From contig JAURNA010000041.1 of the NCBI GenBank assembly GCA_030830385.1, forward strand, positions 1-15,085: a stretch of DNA of 15,085 nt, read 5' to 3'. The stretch's first letter is position 1; each line of letters starts with the position of its first letter. The notes under the pieces are model-generated. The model had not been told where the DNA came from, did no database searches, and saw only the letters and a list, made by a program, of their open reading frames with translations. Origin of the DNA: Crocinitomicaceae bacterium (GTDB lineage Bacteria > Bacteroidota > Bacteroidia > Flavobacteriales_D > Crocinitomicaceae). The position numbers and the translations under genes were made by a program. Below are positions 13,844-15,085 of the stretch, piece after piece.

Positions 13844-15085
13844 TTATCGACCTAAAAAAATGAGCAAAACGGAAACATCACTCGGAGAAACCCCGCTAAT
13901 TCTTGAAGCCTGTCCTATCGTAGCGGGTTGAATTTCTGAAAGCTTCTCCTTTGCTTCAGCACTCAAACTTGCCAACTTCCGGAAATCCATATCTGCAGGA
14001 ATTTTTACTTCGTCCAGGCGCGACATTTTTCGAGCCGTATCTTCCTCCCGTGAGATGTATCCTTCGTACTTCAGTTGGATTTCGGTTTGCGAAACGATGT
14101 CTCCGTGTTCTTCAAGCAAGGAATTCGCGAGTTGTTTTGTCTCCGGACTCATTTCCATGATCTCGGGCATTCCTATTCCCGGGCGCGTTATGAGCGAATT
14201 TAATTTCACCTGTTGAATTATCGGGCTGCTTTCCGATCGCTGTAAAATTGGGTTTGCTATTTGAGGGCTTACCCCTTCTTTGCGTAAGGATTTTGCCAAT
14301 CGTGTTGTTCCTTTGCGTTTGGTTTCAACACGAAGCATCGCCTCTTCGTCTGCAAGGCCTAATTCGTATCCAATTGGGGTCAAACGAAGGTCCGCATTAT
14401 CTTGTCGCAAGAGAATTCTGTATTCCGCACGACTGGTAAACATTCGATAGGGCTCTTCTGTTCCTTTTGTTATGAGATCATCAATCAGTACGCCAATGTA
14501 TGCATCGCTTCGGGAGAGAATGAACGCTTGTTGCTCATTCACTTTTCGGTGTGCATTGATTCCTGCCATGAGCCCCTGGCAAGCCGCCTCTTCGTAGCCT
14601 GTGGTTCCATTGATCTGCCCGGCGAAATACAAATTCTCCACACGCTTGGTCTCAAGCGTATGTTTCAATTGCGTGGGAGGAAAGTAATCGTATTCGATCG
14701 CATATCCGGGTCGGAACATTTTTGCATTCTCAAACCCCGGAATGGAGCGCATTGCTTTCATTTGTACGTCCTCAGGAAGCGAGGTACTGAATCCATTCAC
14801 ATAAATTTCTATGGTGTTCCAGCCTTCCGGTTCCACAAACACCTGGTGGCGCTCACGATCGGCAAAACGATTGATCTTATCCTCTATGCTTGGACAGTAT
14901 CGCGGGCCGACACTTTTAATTGCGCCATTAAACATCGGAGAGCGATCGAATCCTTCTTTCAACAACTCATGCGTTTCGGGATTCGTGTAGGTAATGTGGC
15001 ATGCTCGTTGCTGTGTGAGTGCGGGAGTATTCGAAAAGCTAAATTTTGACGGATTTTCATCTCCCGGCTGTTCTTCCATTTTGGA
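13844..15085 (-). CDS. mnmG: tRNA uridine-5-carboxymethylaminomethyl(34) synthesis enzyme MnmG (GidA), 5' end outside window
   Basis: MnmG is the FAD-dependent partner of MnmE in C5 modification of wobble uridine in tRNA. The window holds the last 413 residues; the frame runs off the right edge (two codons precede the Met at 15079), so roughly the first 210 residues with the FAD-binding GxGxxG motif are missing. Seen here are GPRYCPSIEDK near visible residues 60-70, with the family's conserved redox Cys (the counterpart of E. coli Cys277). Next come FAGQINGTTGYEEAACQG near 154-171, TSRAEYRILLRQDNADLRL, and the C-terminal helical domain that contacts MnmE, ending SGVSPSDVSVLLIFLGR. The Met at 15079 is internal, not the start. 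It is convergent with ispG across a 414-bp gap. The assignment is secure despite the truncation. Confidence 0.97.
   Translation of the reverse strand, partial: SKMEEQPGDENPSKFSFSNTPALTQQRACHITYTNPETHELLKEGFDRSPMFNGAIKSVGPRYCPSIEDKINRFADRERHQVFVEPEGWNTIEIYVNGFSTSLPEDVQMKAMRSIPGFENAKMFRPGYAIEYDYFPPTQLKHTLETKRVENLYFAGQINGTTGYEEAACQGLMAGINAHRKVNEQQAFILSRSDAYIGVLIDDLITKGTEEPYRMFTSRAEYRILLRQDNADLRLTPIGYELGLADEEAMLRVETKRKGTTRLAKSLRKEGVSPQIANPILQRSESSPIIQQVKLNSLITRPGIGMPEIMEMSPETKQLANSLLEEHGDIVSQTEIQLKYEGYISREEDTARKMSRLDEVKIPADMDFRKLASLSAEAKEKLSEIQPATIGQASRISGVSPSDVSVLLIFLGR

Overview
The window looks like chromosomal DNA from a Bacteroidota, most likely Flavobacteriales (family not resolvable by eye). 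Supporting signs are: a secreted protein ending in a Por/type IX secretion (T9SS) C-terminal sorting domain; a three-gene succinate dehydrogenase of the sdhC-A-B type with one five-helix cytochrome b subunit and no sdhD; a long IspG with a large internal insertion; MnmE and TadA sequences of the Flavobacteriales kind; and several exact matches to the Bacteroidota -7 promoter element TANNTTTG. The content is mostly housekeeping, tightly packed on both strands. There is no phage, transposase, CRISPR, rRNA or tRNA that I can support.

Layout, left to right. Positions 1-142 hold a 16-bp palindrome with an extra half-site (probably the control region of a gene left of the window) and the mnmE terminator. 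Leftward mnmE (143-1498) and leftward tadA (1641-2081) follow, each with a TANNTTTG element only 4 nt before its start codon. A rightward S66 LD-carboxypeptidase (2137-3045) diverges from tadA. A 339-bp gap ends in a good promoter for the rightward sdhC-sdhA-sdhB operon (3385-6857), which is closed by a strong intrinsic terminator. A rightward T9SS-secreted PA-domain protein (6982-8733) converges on a leftward outer-membrane beta-barrel protein (8799-9629) at a shared bidirectional terminator.

The leftward block 11363-9725 reads: fatty acid desaturase, a 49-codon unannotated ORF, then the S4-domain RNA-binding protein HslR. The small ORF overlaps both neighbours through ATGA stop/start junctions. 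The desaturase diverges from rightward ispG (11498-13429). A 414-bp non-coding gap follows with two copies of a hairpin-bearing repeat of about 94 bp. The window ends in the 3' two thirds of leftward mnmG (13844 to the right edge).

Functional links. MnmE and MnmG are the two partners that install the 5-carboxymethylaminomethyl-type modification on U34 of tRNAs, and TadA makes inosine at A34, so three wobble-base enzymes lie within 15 kb. SdhABC joins the TCA cycle to the menaquinone pool, IspG makes isoprenoid precursors (including the quinone side chain), and the desaturase adjusts membrane lipids. No complete new system is evident. The items most worth checking are the nested small ORF, the intergenic repeat pair, the palindromic operator, and the promoters placed so close to start codons that the mRNAs may be leaderless.
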